From Gillisia limnaea DSM 15749 (GTDB lineage Bacteria; Bacteroidota; Bacteroidia; Flavobacteriales; Flavobacteriaceae): 64,000 nucleotides of DNA. The position numbers were made by a program, and so were the translations under genes. The stretch covers positions 1,626,466 through 1,690,465 of the forward strand of contig NZ_JH594606.1 in NCBI RefSeq assembly GCF_000243235.1, written 5' to 3'. The notes beneath the pieces were generated by a model that was not told the origin of the DNA, made no database searches, and saw nothing but the letters and a program-made list of their open reading frames with translations. The first letter of the stretch is position 1, and each line of letters begins with the position of its first letter. Of the stretch, positions 62,841-64,000 are shown in pieces.

Positions 62841-63623
62841 TTATTCGCCTGGAAAATCGGCCTTTCGTTTGTTCAGAAATGCGGAGGTTCCTTCTTCAAA
62901 ATCGGCTGTTCCAAAACATCTTCCAAATTCTTCAATTTCGGTTTCAAAACCATTCACCCCATCTTCATAATTGGCATTTACCGCTTTGATCGCAGATTTA
63001 ATAGCTACCAGGGAGTTTTTCATGATCTTTCCTGCAAGCTTTTCAGCAAATTCCAGCAATTCCTCCTGTGAGGTAACATGATTCACCAAATTGTATTGCA
63101 GTGCCTGGTTGGCATCGATCATTCCCGCAGTCATGATCATTTCCATTGCCCGGCCTTTGCCAACCAATTGAGGTAAACGTTGGGTTCCCCCATAACCGGG
63201 AATTACACCAAGGGAAACTTCAGGAAGTCCCATTTTTGCATTCTCACTGGCAATCCTAAAATGTGCCGCAAGCGCAAGTTCAAGTCCGCCGCCAAGAGCG
63301 AATCCATTGATTGCTGCAATTACAGGCTTTGGAAAATTAGCGATATAATTAAATAATTTCTCCTGACCTTGAGCAGCTAATGCTTTTCCCTCTTCCGAAG
63401 AATAATCTGAAAATTCACTGATATCCGCTCCTGCGACAAAGGCTTTTTCCCCGCTTCCGGTGAGGATGATCACTTTTACATCTTCATCCCCTCCCGCAGC
63501 CCAAAATGCTTCGTGAAGTTCATGAATTGTTGCCTTGTTTAGGGCGTTTAATTTTGATGGCCTGTTAACGGTAATTTGTAAAATCCCCTGATTTTTTTCG
63601 GATAAAATATTTTGAAATTCCAT
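62841..63623 (-). CDS. Enoyl-CoA hydratase/isomerase family protein
   Basis: A 260-residue crotonase-fold enzyme, probably adding water to enoyl-CoA in fatty acid or amino acid breakdown. Family features: VNRPSKLNALN, KAFVAGADISEFSDY (oxyanion-hole region), INGFALGGGLELALAAHFRIA and LPEVSLGVIPGYGGTQRLPQLVG, carrying the catalytic Glu positions. Length is typical. Start MEFQNILSEKNQGILQITV is as expected. Other crotonase activities cannot be excluded. Confidence 0.92.
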   Translation of the reverse strand: MEFQNILSEKNQGILQITVNRPSKLNALNKATIHELHEAFWAAGGDEDVKVIILTGSGEKAFVAGADISEFSDYSSEEGKALAAQGQEKLFNYIANFPKPVIAAINGFALGGGLELALAAHFRIASENAKMGLPEVSLGVIPGYGGTQRLPQLVGKGRAMEMIMTAGMIDANQALQYNLVNHVTSQEELLEFAEKLAGKIMKNSLVAIKSAIKAVNANYEDGVNGFETEIEEFGRCFGTADFEEGTSAFLNKRKADFPGE

Positions 63624-63691
63624 TTCTATGTTTTTATTTAAAAATGATTTTTATTCTAATAATTAATACAATTTTCTAAGGTTTTGAATTC

Positions 63692-64000
63692 CTATTTTGG
63701 AAAACGTATTGTAAAGATAGTGCCTTTATTTCTTTTTGAAGTAAAGCTAATGGTACCATTATAGGTTTCCACCAGGTTCTTTACCATTGCCAGTCCAAGG
63801 CCCATCCCGCTGCTTTTTGTGGTGAATTTAGGTTCAAAAACCTTATCCTTATTCTCTTCAGAGATCCCAACCCCATTATCGGAAACCGAAATACTTACCG
63901 TGTCCTCTTCATCTTCCACGTTCACCAGAATTCTGGGATTTTCAATATCCTGAAGCGCTTGCGTGGCATTTTTAACAAGATTTGTAACTACCCGGATTAG
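63692..64000 (-). CDS. Sensor histidine kinase, C-terminal ATPase domain (partial)
   Basis: The C-terminal 102 codons of a histidine kinase whose N-terminal part lies beyond the right window edge. The frame is open to base 64000. The N box reads VVTNLVKNATQAL, then come the G1 box SVSDNGVGISEENKDKVFEPKFTTKSSGMGLGLAMVKNLVE (in parts, including F and G2 boxes) and a terminal GTIFTIRFPK. The ATP-binding fold is complete. The sensor part and partner regulator are not visible. Confidence 0.9.
   Translation of the reverse strand, partial: LIRVVTNLVKNATQALQDIENPRILVNVEDEEDTVSISVSDNGVGISEENKDKVFEPKFTTKSSGMGLGLAMVKNLVETYNGTISFTSKRNKGTIFTIRFPK

Overview
The window looks like chromosomal DNA of a marine-type Flavobacteriaceae member (Bacteroidota), possibly near Gramella/Salegentibacter/Gillisia. 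That placement is inferred from protein content and gene order only. Supporting signs are low G+C, many lipoproteins, a type IX secretion (T9SS) sorting-domain protein, the families DUF4270, DUF2480, DUF3078 and DUF5689, a TonB-dependent receptor, a single-chain glycyl-tRNA synthetase, a three-subunit succinate dehydrogenase, and promoter elements of the Bacteroidota form TTTG/TAnnTTTG. No rRNA, tRNA or CRISPR array was recognised.

Layout. 1-5.8 kb (minus strand): the start of atpD (cut by the window edge), then glgA-like, DUF4270 and glmS. 5.8-12 kb (plus): panC, panD, a flippase-like membrane protein, an esterase-fold protein, radA and an M23 lipoprotein. 12-20.9 kb (minus): aldo/keto reductase, OmpA lipoprotein, xth, a T9SS-secreted protein, glyS and a coiled-coil membrane protein. 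20.9-25.8 kb: comF, an Ig-like lipoprotein, omega-amidase, DUF1440 and methionine-type aminotransferase. 25.9-29.9 kb (minus): sdhCAB, with a broken four-helix-bundle gene between sdhA and sdhB. 30-36.4 kb: cbpA-cbpM, pepP, brnQ, a hydrolase, a small zinc-ribbon-like protein and thiL. 36.6-45.6 kb (plus): an iron-sulfur assembly (SUF) operon, sufA-sufB-lipoprotein-sufC-sufD-sufS-META lipoprotein-sufE-sufT-DUF2480-DUF3078. A second four-helix-bundle gene without a standard start codon sits inside it. 45.7-47.7 kb: hflX and a secreted protein.

47.9-52.9 kb is an accessory island. It holds a CruF-type carotenoid hydratase, a HigBA toxin-antitoxin cassette, a UbiA-type prenyltransferase resembling lycopene elongases, and a CrtI-type desaturase. 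This trio resembles the haloarchaeal set for the C50 carotenoid bacterioruberin. The island lies between broken copies of both flanking genes, which suggests it replaced the middle of a tandem duplication.

53-64 kb: a secreted protein, an LpxR-like outer-membrane protein, a noncoding stretch with a strong orphan terminator, a DUF5689 lipoprotein and TonB receptor divergent from a secreted nuclease-family enzyme, a TauE/SafE permease, a radical SAM protein, an enoyl-CoA hydratase and the C-terminal end of a histidine kinase. A family of multi-hairpin intergenic repeats occurs four times (9.3, 13.1, 41.5 and 44.1 kb).
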